26,517 nt of DNA, from positions 1 through 26,517 of IMG/VR virus record IMGVR_UViG_3300032220_000848. One strand, 5' to 3'. The position numbers were made by a program, and so were the translations under genes. The DNA comes from a virus. Shown here piece after piece: positions 12,581 to 18,802 of this stretch (position 1 is the stretch's first letter; the number at the start of each line of letters is the position of its first letter). The notes below the pieces were generated by a model, which saw only the letters and a list, made by a program, of their open reading frames with translations, did no database searches and was not told where the DNA came from.

Positions 12581-12837
12581 ACTTCACCCCACTTTTCTTT
12601 TGTTCTATGCTTACTAAATTCTCTAGATATTTCACCATTTTCTAGGTAAATACCGCCCCAAATTCCCCACTCTTTACCAGATACACCATTGGCAAAACAT
12701 ATTCTTTGAACTGGACATGATTGACAAAGATTATCTATTATTGGTCTAATCAATTCATCGTCTTCATATTTATCAAAAAATAAATTTGTGTCCATATCAA
12801 AGCAATCACCCTCATCTTTCCATAAGTGTTGCTTCAT
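12550..12837 (-). CDS. WhiB-like Fe-S transcription regulator
   Basis: 95 residues with the four-cysteine WhiB signature Cys12, Cys38-x2-Cys41, x5-Cys47 (NLCQSCPVQRICFANG), followed by the G-[VI]-W-G-G turn (KEWGIWGG, ~residues 55-62) and a basic C-terminus. WhiB proteins bind a [4Fe-4S] cluster and contact the housekeeping sigma factor to change promoter use. They are confined to actinobacteria and their phages, so this gene identifies the host phylum. In phages such as TM4 a WhiB homologue represses host whiB2; here it could redirect polymerase at the many extended -10 promoters. Confidence 0.92.
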   Translation of the reverse strand: MKQHLWKDEGDCFDMDTNLFFDKYEDDELIRPIIDNLCQSCPVQRICFANGVSGKEWGIWGGIYLENGEISREFSKHRTKEKWGEVWKSLTMEKN

Positions 12838-12839
12838 AT

Positions 12840-13049
12840 TTATACCTTATATCTGTTTGGAATATCCCAGCCTTTACGATCAGGTACAAAATTCTTTGCT
12901 AAGAACCACTTACCTTTACGATAAATTCCATTAATTGCAGTCTTTGCCACATCAGACTGTTTTGTTTCTACTACTGTCCAACCATCCCAATGAAGATTGT
13001 AGTTCTTTGACACAATCTTTTCCATTGTTTCTAAATTATTTACTATCAT
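12840..13049 (-). CDS. Hypothetical 69-aa protein
   Basis: Starts at minus ATG 13049 (AAAGGGG Shine-Dalgarno six bases upstream) rather than the longer frame. The sequence includes NLHWDGWTVVETKQSDVAKT and ends NFVPDRKGWDIPNRYKV. It is a small aromatic- and Lys-rich domain that looks beta-rich. It lies two bases upstream of whiB in transcription order. The family is not recognised. Confidence 0.55.
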   Translation of the reverse strand: MIVNNLETMEKIVSKNYNLHWDGWTVVETKQSDVAKTAINGIYRKGKWFLAKNFVPDRKGWDIPNRYKV

Positions 13050-13059
13050 TTTTACCCCT

Positions 13060-13410
13060 TTAGTATCGGAAAATTCCAACTTCAATATTATTCTGTTCAG
13101 CAGTTGTAACAAGTTTTGATACAGGCTGCTTAGGCTTACTAAGAAATACAAGATAGTTTACCCTTTTAATGTTTTCTTGAATGTACCATGTAGGTACCTG
13201 TATAAATTTAATCTTGCGTCCACGAGACTTCATTCCTCTTTCAGAAAGGTTACAGAATTCAGATACGAAAGAATTAACAGATGCTGGACCTGCTGAATAA
13301 ACTATAAACTCTTTTTCTCCGTCTTGCATTCCAGAAAGAGCAACACCCATAGCACGAAGAAAGACTTGATAATCATCAAAGTCATTTGTTCCATGTACTG
13401 CTACTATCAT
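13060..13410 (-). CDS. SLOG/YspA-like Rossmann protein
   Basis: From minus ATG 13410 the protein has 116 residues. It starts MIVAVHGTNDFDDYQVFLRA, which resembles the GSRDFxDY start of SLOG/YspA-type nucleotide-binding proteins. It continues with EFIVYSAGPASVNSFVSEFC (a G/A-P-A loop) and KFIQVPTWYI. SLOG domains sense or cleave nucleotide-derived ligands. The resemblance is by eye. It overlaps the end of the 13382 gene. Confidence 0.5.
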   Translation of the reverse strand: MIVAVHGTNDFDDYQVFLRAMGVALSGMQDGEKEFIVYSAGPASVNSFVSEFCNLSERGMKSRGRKIKFIQVPTWYIQENIKRVNYLVFLSKPKQPVSKLVTTAEQNNIEVGIFRY

Positions 13411-13801
13411 CAGAATTCCCATTCTTTAAGCTATCCAAAATGAATAGCATCTTATCAATATCTCGCTTTGACATATTGTTTGTATCAACTGGCCTAACCG
13501 TTTCTGAACTTACTAGTCCTTCAACTGTATCAGCCACATAAAACATATTGTTATGTACCCAATATGCCTGATCTTCTATTATCAAAACCTTTACTGTATT
13601 GCTACGTATATGCTTTCTTGCTTGAGAAAGCGGTTTTGGCATTTCAAAAAGATCTTTTGGAATAAAGTTTTTTACTATTTGATGTATATCACTTTGTGTA
13701 TATACAACTTTAGTAAAATACTTTTTACTTCTTTTTACTGCTATTATAATTATAGAGGATATAGAAAGCAATGTCAAGCCAATGGCTAATATATATGTCA
13801 T
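13382..13801 (-). CDS. Membrane-anchored hypothetical protein (139 aa)
   Basis: An N-terminal membrane helix (MTYILAIGLTLLSISSIIII) is followed by a basic stretch (AVKRSKKYF) and a soluble domain with VKVLIIEDQAYWVHNNMFYV. The positive-inside rule places the soluble domain in the cytoplasm. It overlaps the SLOG-like gene, which may be its partner. The C-terminus is Ser/Asp rich. The family is unknown. Confidence 0.55.
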   Translation of the reverse strand: MTYILAIGLTLLSISSIIIIAVKRSKKYFTKVVYTQSDIHQIVKNFIPKDLFEMPKPLSQARKHIRSNTVKVLIIEDQAYWVHNNMFYVADTVEGLVSSETVRPVDTNNMSKRDIDKMLFILDSLKNGNSDDSSSTWNK

Positions 13802-13820
13802 GCTCTCCCCGTTAAATAGA

Positions 13821-13952
13821 TTAATCTTTCTTAGGATGTTTTACAATATAGTCACTAATAATAGATTTAATTGTACCGTTTTTATTTAAACGAACAACCT
13901 TTCCATCTTTAATTTGTGTTGCATTAAATGATCCAGCCTTCTTTTTTGGCAT
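13821..13952 (-). CDS. Small basic protein (43 aa)
   Basis: Encodes MPKKKAGSFNATQIKDGKVV followed by RLNKNGTIKSIISDYIVKHP. It is basic, possibly DNA-binding or a small beta hairpin. The start overlaps the stop of the 13952 gene (TAATG), which indicates coupling. Confidence 0.55.
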   Translation of the reverse strand: MPKKKAGSFNATQIKDGKVVRLNKNGTIKSIISDYIVKHPKKD

Positions 13953-14947
13953 TATTGATTACCATTTTCTTTTGGCTTAAATATATGAGTCAATGACTGA
14001 GATGTTGTGTAGTCTTTACCAAAGTCAGCAAACAATGCCTTATCTCTTTCACGATTAGCAATACCTCGTGACCAAGAATATCCTGCATCTCCACCCCATG
14101 CAAGCCACATGATGTATCCGTTAGATGGGTTTGCTGAGTTGCCCCAGTCCTTACCCTTCTTATCTACTTCATGGCGTGAGAAGTAGGAGTACATTCTCTT
14201 AACAGTGCTAAGAGAAATAGTTTCTCCTCTTGCTAACTGACCTGCACGAGTCCAACCAACTGCAGTTCCTGCACCAGTTGCCTTACCATCTTCCTTAAAT
14301 TTAATTGCTCTACGAGCAGCAGATCTTGCTCCTGCTGGTGGTGAGTAGCCATCAGCTTTTGACACTGTATCTGTATCATATTCAACTGTATCATCATCTT
14401 CAAACAAGTCATCTGCTTTTGCTACTGGAACACAGTTAGGAACCATCCTACCGCCTTCTCCAGGCTTCATCCCACGTTGTACATATCCATCCCAACATGG
14501 TGCTTTCTTATTCATTTCATCTTTACAAACTGGACAATCTGGACAATCAACATCTAGATCTTTGCATGTTTCACATCCGCAACCCTGATATGCTTTATCA
14601 ATTGATGATTCTTCTGGGCAACAATGAGACTTGCCAATTGATGAATCATACATTGCCATTCCTAATTCTGAATCCATCTCTTCTTCTTTCATAGAGTGAT
14701 TGTTTATATCAATAAGTTCAGCATCCTTGTACATCATTCCAATGCTATATGCTGTTGGTTCCCACTTGCCATCTTCTTCTTCATAAATTCTAACAGCCAT
14801 AGCTGGATTTTCTGGTGGCATAGACTGAATTGCATACTCTGTTCCAGGAACTCCGTACACTCCGCCTTCAATCATGATGTGCTCTACCATACCATGAATC
14901 ATGCCTTCTGATGTCATGCCCATTACAAAGTCGCCTTCTTTTATCAT
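13952..14947 (-). CDS. Head-associated protein with HEVDKKG...WGGDAG domain
   Basis: 331 residues. Residues ~1-85 form a small beta domain (VMGMTSEGMIHGMVEHIM). Residues ~105-150 are a Cys-rich insert (GCGCETCKDLDVDCPDCPVC) likely to bind zinc. Residues ~200-305 hold a domain recurrent in phage head/portal-protease regions: PPAGARSAARRAIKFKEDG, GTAVGWTRAGQLARGE, YFSRHEVDKKGKDW, YIMWLAWGGDAGYSWSR. Its biochemical role is not established to my knowledge. The gene has its own extended -10 box six bases before the ATG, so its transcript is probably leaderless. Confidence 0.65.
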   Translation of the reverse strand: MIKEGDFVMGMTSEGMIHGMVEHIMIEGGVYGVPGTEYAIQSMPPENPAMAVRIYEEEDGKWEPTAYSIGMMYKDAELIDINNHSMKEEEMDSELGMAMYDSSIGKSHCCPEESSIDKAYQGCGCETCKDLDVDCPDCPVCKDEMNKKAPCWDGYVQRGMKPGEGGRMVPNCVPVAKADDLFEDDDTVEYDTDTVSKADGYSPPAGARSAARRAIKFKEDGKATGAGTAVGWTRAGQLARGETISLSTVKRMYSYFSRHEVDKKGKDWGNSANPSNGYIMWLAWGGDAGYSWSRGIANRERDKALFADFGKDYTTSQSLTHIFKPKENGNQ

Positions 14948-14953
14948 ATAATG

Positions 14954-14962
14954 ATTATATCA
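14954..14962 (-). promoter_or_regulatory. Extended -10 promoter, leaderless start at 14947
   Basis: Minus strand TGATATAAT (hexamer 14959-14954), then exactly six bases to minus ATG 14947. It abuts the stop codon of the preceding gene. Confidence 0.7.
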
Positions 14963-15304
14963 GAATTCTTGAGACTTTACGACTCTTTTTAGCTCCTGAA
15001 GAGACCATCTCTCCTGCTTTGAAAGCTTGGCTACTTCGTCTGGATCATTAGCCTTATTTGTTAGTGAGATTAATGGATCTTCTTTAAAGAAGTCTATATT
15101 AACATAACCCTTTTCCCACAGGACCATAAGTTCAGCATTAACAAAATTTAAGTGATCTTCATATAGTTCAGGCATTAGTTCTTTAACCTTTGGAGTAAAA
15201 GAATATAGCATTTCTCCACTATCAGGATCAACTCCAGCCACCTCTAAGCCACCCTCAAGAATTAAGTCATCTATTATCTGACTTATGGCATCATCATCAA
15301 ACAT
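14960..15304 (-). CDS. Hypothetical helical protein (114 aa)
   Basis: From minus ATG 15304, which overlaps the thioredoxin stop by eight bases, it reads MFDDDAISQIIDDLILEGGL, then EMLYSFTPKVKELMPELYED and a basic helical end. It is soluble and helical, and resembles small phage proteins near head genes, but I cannot name it. The longer in-frame start at 15343 lies well inside the thioredoxin gene and is less likely. Confidence 0.55.
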   Translation of the reverse strand: MFDDDAISQIIDDLILEGGLEVAGVDPDSGEMLYSFTPKVKELMPELYEDHLNFVNAELMVLWEKGYVNIDFFKEDPLISLTNKANDPDEVAKLSKQERWSLQELKRVVKSQEF

Positions 15305-15548
15305 CCATGAAGTCCAAGAATTCTTGACGAGTTTTTGCACCATTCATTCTTTTAACCTCTATACCATCTTCAATTAATATGTAGGTTGGTATAGATTTAA
15401 TGCCAAACTCTTCTGATAACTCTATATCTGTATCTACATCAACATATAAAAAATCAATTATTCCTTCACGCTTAAGCTCATCTGTAATTGGTCTAGTGCG
15501 TTGACAAGGATTACACCAGTCAGCGGTGAAGTAAAGTACGTGTGTCAT
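15297..15548 (-). CDS. Thioredoxin-like protein
   Basis: 83 residues, a compact thioredoxin fold: beta strand MTHVLYFTADWC, active site WCNPC (Cys12, Cys15; Asn replaces the usual Gly), VDVDTDIELSEEFGIKSIPT with the cis-proline, and a final helix. It is shorter than cellular thioredoxins (~105) and glutaredoxin-sized. It probably donates electrons to ribonucleotide reductase or keeps phage Fe-S and zinc proteins reduced. It overlaps the thermonuclease stop by ATGA. Confidence 0.85.
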   Translation of the reverse strand: MTHVLYFTADWCNPCQRTRPITDELKREGIIDFLYVDVDTDIELSEEFGIKSIPTYILIEDGIEVKRMNGAKTRQEFLDFMDV

Positions 15549-15961
15549 TTACCAGACTTCTTTCTTGCTTTTTCAAGAGCATCAAAGTCCTTAACTTTAG
15601 TATCACCCATATATCCCCAAGCATATCCATCATTAATCATCTTATCATTAAGAGATTCTGTGTCACCATTAATATATACCCAGCCAAGAATGCGACCATA
15701 CTTCTCAGAGGAATCCATTTTTTCAGTCTTGATGACAACAGACTTAGCATCCTTTAAATGCTTCTTTAGATATTCTTTAGACTCAAGCCCCAAAGCCTTC
15801 TCTTTAAGATCCTTTGTGCGAGACTCAGGGGTGTCAATGCCAGCTAATCTAACACGTGATTGAAATAAAATATCAAACCCTAAATCAATAAGAACATCAA
15901 TGGTATCTCCATCTACGACATTCTCTACTTTACGAACATAGTACTCATACATAATCTTCAT
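15545..15961 (-). CDS. Thermonuclease-like (SNase) protein
   Basis: 138 residues. The staphylococcal nuclease fold is visible as NVVDGDTIDVLIDLGFD (Asp/Thr calcium loop), RVRLAGIDTPES (Arg-x-x-x-Asp-T-P-E active site), GLESKEYLKKHL and KYGRILGWVYINGDTESLND (second Arg and glycine-rich strand). The sequence ends with the NDGYAW motif. No signal peptide is seen, so it probably acts inside the cell, perhaps degrading host DNA or RNA. A second start at residue 4 is possible. It overlaps the 15945 gene by 17 bases. Confidence 0.88.
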   Translation of the reverse strand: MKIMYEYYVRKVENVVDGDTIDVLIDLGFDILFQSRVRLAGIDTPESRTKDLKEKALGLESKEYLKKHLKDAKSVVIKTEKMDSSEKYGRILGWVYINGDTESLNDKMINDGYAWGYMGDTKVKDFDALEKARKKSGK

Positions 15962-16211
15962 CCTTTAACTTGTTCTGAATTAATTTATCACGTTCATCAA
16001 TGATCTCATACATAAATGCCATTAATTTTTCGTAACCAATTTTATCATTCATAATTTTATTATAGTGATGACCACAAAACAACAGTTCTCCAGAAACCCC
16101 CTTAACATTTACTAAGGCTTCTGCATTACAAGAATCACAACGATTTTGTGGTCCAAGTATCCATTCCTTTGGAGTGTTTGTTAAGATTTGTTCTGAAGCT
16201 ACTGTTGTCAT
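15945..16211 (-). CDS. Zinc-binding phage protein (DUF7455-like)
   Basis: 88 residues. NRCDSCNAEALVNVKGVSGE, then LLFCGHHYNKI, gives CxxC...CxHH ligands of a small actinophage/actinobacterial zinc protein family of the DUF7455 type. A helical C-terminal part (YEKLMAFMYEIIDERDKLI) follows. The function is unknown. It sits between the FmdB-like protein and the nuclease in the same operon. Confidence 0.65.
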   Translation of the reverse strand: MTTVASEQILTNTPKEWILGPQNRCDSCNAEALVNVKGVSGELLFCGHHYNKIMNDKIGYEKLMAFMYEIIDERDKLIQNKLKDEDYV

Positions 16212-16217
16212 TGTTGT

Positions 16218-16400
16218 CTACTTTCTGTTATCAGTGGAATAAAATCCACTACCGTTGAATACTGCTCCTACATTAGAGTATACACGAACTAATGTGGTAT
16301 TGCAAGTTTCACATTTATAACCAGGATCTTCTTCTTTGATAGATCTTTGTTTGGTATATCTTTGTGCACATGGCATGCAATCATATTCATATAAGGCCAT
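16218..16400 (-). CDS. FmdB-family zinc ribbon protein
   Basis: 60 residues. MALYEYDCMPCAQRYTKQRS, then PGYKCETCNTTLVRVYS, has the FmdB layout: an M-P/A-x-YEY start, two CxxC pairs and an N-terminal aromatic strand. The family is widespread as a putative regulatory zinc ribbon. It lies two bases after the endolysin stop, so it is likely co-transcribed with it. Confidence 0.75.
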   Translation of the reverse strand: MALYEYDCMPCAQRYTKQRSIKEEDPGYKCETCNTTLVRVYSNVGAVFNGSGFYSTDNRK

Positions 16401-16402
16401 TT

Positions 16403-17047
16403 TTACTTAACCTGACTTCCCTTAACGGCGCCAGTAGACTTTTTAATACCTTGATTAGTTGAAACTTTTTTAGCAGAATCTGCAGATGTAGACGTGACTG
16501 GTGTTGCTGCCAACTTATTTAGCAGTGGAGCATTCTCTTCACCAGTATAGACTGGACGTCCCCAACCAACTACAGCGTTGACCAACTTTTTCTTGTTATT
16601 CTTTACATAGCCACGAGTCTTTTCAACGCACATTCCGCCGTTTCTCTGATCTCCCTTTGCAGTTCCTGAAGTATTTCCTTCAATAACTTGGATTGTTCCG
16701 TCACCATTATTCTTAATACAAATACCAACATGTGAAATACGATTTACACCATCTTCTGGGAAATCAAAATAAATCCAATCTCCTGCTTGTGGATCATCAT
16801 TACGAGCATCTGACCAACGCTCAGCCTTCTTAAACCAATCTGCTGCTGCAACTGTTGATGCAGACTTAGGGAATGATTTTACTCCCGCAGTAAATGCTGC
16901 CCAAGAAACAAATGATTGGCACCATGGTTGAAAATTAACCTTAATCCATGCACCATACTTTGTTTCATTATCTTTAGGGCCTTCAATTGTGCCCACTTCT
17001 TTCTTTGCAACCTCAATGATTGCTTCTACTGATCCTTTAATTGCCAT
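16403..17047 (-). CDS. CHAP-domain endolysin
   Basis: 214 residues. An N-terminal CHAP/NlpC-like amidase domain (~8-150) shows the catalytic Cys in NFQPWCQSFVSWAAF, the catalytic His in RISHVGICI, and the following IEGNTSG strand. Such enzymes cut peptidoglycan amide bonds at lysis. The tail (~165-214) is Ser/Thr/Lys rich with repeated KSTGAVKGS-like segments and may bind the cell wall. There is no signal peptide, so export would depend on a holin. AGGAGGG four bases before minus ATG 17047 and a consensus promoter give it a strong separate start. Confidence 0.85.
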   Translation of the reverse strand: MAIKGSVEAIIEVAKKEVGTIEGPKDNETKYGAWIKVNFQPWCQSFVSWAAFTAGVKSFPKSASTVAAADWFKKAERWSDARNDDPQAGDWIYFDFPEDGVNRISHVGICIKNNGDGTIQVIEGNTSGTAKGDQRNGGMCVEKTRGYVKNNKKKLVNAVVGWGRPVYTGEENAPLLNKLAATPVTSTSADSAKKVSTNQGIKKSTGAVKGSQVK

Positions 17048-17072
17048 GCTACCCTCCTATAGGTTTATATCT

Positions 17073-17102
17073 ATTATAGCACTAGGAGGCTTTGTGTGTC
17101 AA
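17073..17102 (-). promoter_or_regulatory. Strong endolysin promoter
   Basis: Minus strand TTGACA (17102-17097), 18 bases, TATAAT (17078-17073) preceded by TGC. The -35 lies inside the 3' end of the HNH gene. It combines a full -35 with an extended -10, unlike most promoters here. Confidence 0.8.
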
Positions 17103-17357
17103 ACGATAATGAGTTCTTATTCTATGACAGTTGGCACATACTACTTCACATTTTGCAATTTCTTTTTTAATTGCTGACCAAGAAAATCCATCATGAATCA
17201 TTCTAGATACGTTATATTTTTTGTCATGCAGGTGATCAAAGTCTAACACTATTGGATTAGTAACTCCACAGTCCATACAGCCAGATGCTTCTTTGATCTC
17301 TGACAGTCTTTTTTTAAACTGCTGTTTATTATGATTCAACAACTCTTTGTTAGTCAT
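17082..17357 (-). CDS. HNH endonuclease
   Basis: 91 residues with the HNH core: GCMDCGVTNPIVLDFDHLHD (CxxC and the D-H pair), then EVVCANCHRIRTHYRL (second CxxC and H/N-type His). It is a free-standing small homing- or packaging-type nuclease that nicks or cuts DNA. It has its own promoter inside an inverted repeat and is inserted between hsp20 and the endolysin next to a structured element, which suggests a mobile cassette. Confidence 0.88.
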   Translation of the reverse strand: MTNKELLNHNKQQFKKRLSEIKEASGCMDCGVTNPIVLDFDHLHDKKYNVSRMIHDGFSWSAIKKEIAKCEVVCANCHRIRTHYRLTHKAS

Positions 17358-17358
17358 A

Positions 17359-17389
17359 GGCTTTAATTATATCAACAAATATTAAAGCC
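17359..17389. promoter_or_regulatory. Inverted repeat enclosing the HNH promoter
   Basis: GGCTTTAAT (17359-17367) and ATTAAAGCC (17381-17389) are perfect nine-base inverted repeats around 13 bases. Minus-strand TGATATAAT (hexamer 17371-17366) lies inside, eight bases before minus ATG 17357. This looks like an operator or attenuating hairpin for the HNH gene. Confidence 0.6.
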
Positions 17390-17469
17390 CCACACAGGCA
17401 ATTCACCTGACTTGCGCCACGGTCTCTATCCAATGGGTAACTAATCCATCACTAAGGTCCTGTGTGGGG
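17388..17469 (-). ncRNA. Candidate 82-nt structured RNA
   Basis: CCCCACACAGG (17388-17398) and CCTGTGTGGGG (17459-17469) are perfect 11-base complements closing a 60-base interior. Inside, CAGG (17395-17398) can instead pair with CCTG (17406-17409), and ATGG (17433-17436) with CCAT (17446-17449), so alternative folds exist. On the minus strand a TACAAT box lies a few bases before the 5' arm. It has no open reading frame and is not a tRNA by layout. The strand is inferred from its neighbours. Confidence 0.5.
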
Positions 17470-17483
17470 ACATTTATATTGTA

Positions 17484-17906
17484 CTACTTGATTTTGATTG
17501 TCTTTGGTTTTTTTTCTTCAGGAACAGTGCGTACTACGTGAATATGTAGCATGCCATCCTTTAGTTCTGCAGAGCTTACTTCCATGTATTCTCCAAGAGC
17601 AAAAGATCTTACGAACTTTCTTCCTGCGATACCTTTATGAACTACCTCTGCATCTATTACTTCTACAATCTCACCCTTGATAATAAGAGTTCTATTATCT
17701 ACGGAGACATCAATATCTTCCCTGGAAAATCCAGCAATAGCCAATGAGATCTGATATCTATCTTCATCTAGTTTAAGAAGATCATATGGAGGATATGATT
17801 GTGAGTTTGTTTTATGTGCACTATTTAGGCGATTCAACTCTCTGTTGAAGCCAATAAAAAAAGGATCATTTAATAGATCCATTGGATGTTTTATTACACT
17901 TACCAT
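17484..17906 (-). CDS. Hsp20/IbpA-like small heat-shock protein
   Basis: 140 residues with the alpha-crystallin domain at ~38-130: YPPYDLLKLDEDRYQISLAI, AGFSREDIDVSVDNRTLIIK, GIAGRKFVRSFALGEYMEV, AELKDGMLHIHV, and the terminal I-x-I motif (TIKIK) used for oligomer contacts. It resembles class A IbpA/B. It holds unfolded proteins without ATP, and a role in virion assembly or stress during infection is plausible. AAAGGGG six bases before minus ATG 17906 is a good Shine-Dalgarno site. Confidence 0.9.
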   Translation of the reverse strand: MVSVIKHPMDLLNDPFFIGFNRELNRLNSAHKTNSQSYPPYDLLKLDEDRYQISLAIAGFSREDIDVSVDNRTLIIKGEIVEVIDAEVVHKGIAGRKFVRSFALGEYMEVSSAELKDGMLHIHVVRTVPEEKKPKTIKIK

Positions 17907-17961
17907 TTTATTCCCCTTTCAAGCGAATAAGTTAATGTACCCCCGCAGGCAGTACATATAT

Positions 17962-17970
17962 ATTATATCA
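17962..17970 (-). promoter_or_regulatory. Extended -10 promoter of hsp20
   Basis: Minus strand TGATATAAT (hexamer 17967-17962) with no clear -35. It gives a leader of roughly 45-50 bases containing a short GTAC...GTAC inverted repeat before the hsp20 Shine-Dalgarno site. Confidence 0.55.
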
Positions 17971-17972
17971 GA

Positions 17973-18191
17973 CTATAGCTTTATTCTAATTACTACCTGA
18001 CATGGGTCGCCACCTTGGTCCCACTCTTCTAACTCTTCTTCACTCATGTATGGATCTCCATCATGTGTATTACAAAATGGTTCTGTTATCCATCCACGTT
18101 CAATACCATTTTCAATCCATATCTCAAACTCTTTATAGTCTGATTCTGAATCTTGAATATTTTTTAATATTTCTTGAAATTCTTCATCCAT
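17973..18191 (-). CDS. Hypothetical acidic protein (72 aa)
   Basis: Strongly acidic: MDEEFQEILKNIQDSESDYK, then GWITEPFCNTHDGDPYMSEE and GGDPCQVVIRIKL. Two cysteines, one His and a GGDPC motif near the end recall a small phage family with DPC near the C-terminus, which I cannot name. A consensus promoter exactly six bases upstream gives a leaderless start. Confidence 0.6.
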   Translation of the reverse strand: MDEEFQEILKNIQDSESDYKEFEIWIENGIERGWITEPFCNTHDGDPYMSEEELEEWDQGGDPCQVVIRIKL

Positions 18192-18197
18192 AGTATA

Positions 18198-18226
18198 AGT
18201 ATACCCCTAACCTTGAAGTATGTCAA
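18198..18226 (-). promoter_or_regulatory. Consensus promoter, leaderless start at 18191
   Basis: Minus strand TTGACA (18226-18221), 17 bases, TATACT (18203-18198), six bases, minus ATG 18191. The -35 lies inside the end of the Ntn-hydrolase gene. Confidence 0.8.
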
Positions 18227-18725
18227 CTGGACCAATACAAGAAGTGCTAAAGGTAACAGCTGCATTTAATGCTAATGCAAGGCGACGTTTTGGATCTTTA
18301 TGTGTTTGTGTGGCAAAAAGTGATCCCATTGCAAAATCTGCACCTGAACCTATTGCACAATAATCTCTGTCATAAGACATCAGAGTTAGTCCATCTGCAT
18401 CGTGTTCGTATAACTTTCCTTTTACTCCAATTAATAATGATAATTCACTATCTTTGCCACCAATGTCCCATTCAGAGTAAAATTCTTTAAGTGATTTTAA
18501 AAACTTGCCATGCATAAATTTATCAACATTTCCTTCTAAGGCAGGTGGAATAAAGTTATATTGAATAATTTGACCATCAAAAGTTCCAGCAAATCCAAAA
18601 ATATAAGGACCAGTTTTCCATATTTTTGGTTTATCAATAGGTACTATGTAGGTGCCTTCAGAGGCTCCTCGTTCTCCAGCAAGATATACTTTGCCTTCTT
18701 TCATTATTCCAGCAATGCAGGTCAT
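18207..18725 (-). CDS. Proteasome/HslV-like Ntn hydrolase
   Basis: 172 residues. Removal of Met would expose Thr1 (TCIAGIMKEGKVYLAGERGA), as in proteasome beta and HslV subunits. Counting from that Thr, Lys falls exactly at position 33 (DKPKIW), the proteasome's catalytic lysine. Asp17 is replaced by Glu17. YIFGFAGTFDG and AIGSGADFAMGSLFA match the conserved glycine turns. It may be a self-assembling peptidase or another Ntn amidase. No HslU-like ATPase is seen. Its Shine-Dalgarno site lies inside the 3' arm of the preceding terminator hairpin. Confidence 0.75.
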   Translation of the reverse strand: MTCIAGIMKEGKVYLAGERGASEGTYIVPIDKPKIWKTGPYIFGFAGTFDGQIIQYNFIPPALEGNVDKFMHGKFLKSLKEFYSEWDIGGKDSELSLLIGVKGKLYEHDADGLTLMSYDRDYCAIGSGADFAMGSLFATQTHKDPKRRLALALNAAVTFSTSCIGPVDILQG

Positions 18726-18726
18726 G

Positions 18727-18786
18727 AAAAAGCCCTCTCCAGATAGGTTATACTCAAGTATACCATTGCCCAGAGAGGGCTGTCAA
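18727..18786 (-). terminator. Terminator hairpin with embedded promoter
   Basis: On the minus strand AGCCCTCTC (18781-18773) and GAGAGGGCT (18739-18731) form a nine-pair stem followed by TTTT. An inner stem (GGTATACT/AGTATA.CC) fills the loop. A promoter, TTGACA (18786-18781), 18 bases, TATACT (18762-18757), starts inside the same structure. Read-through RNA would form the terminator, while RNA from the inner promoter lacks the first arm and frees the Shine-Dalgarno site. Confidence 0.75.
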
Positions 18787-18802
18787 CTACCCTAAATAAT
18801 GA

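Noticed and set aside
15501-15863. Plus-strand frame of 120 codons
   Set aside because: It is antisense to the well-supported thermonuclease and thioredoxin genes.
17388-17469. Structured element as a tRNA
   Set aside because: Its size and a seven-pair end suit a tRNA, but no D arm, anticodon arm or canonical T loop can be laid out on either strand.
17918-17957. 12-codon possible leader peptide before hsp20
   Set aside because: Its ATG is only four bases after the -10 box, probably before or at the transcription start, and it has no RBS or attenuator-like codon run.
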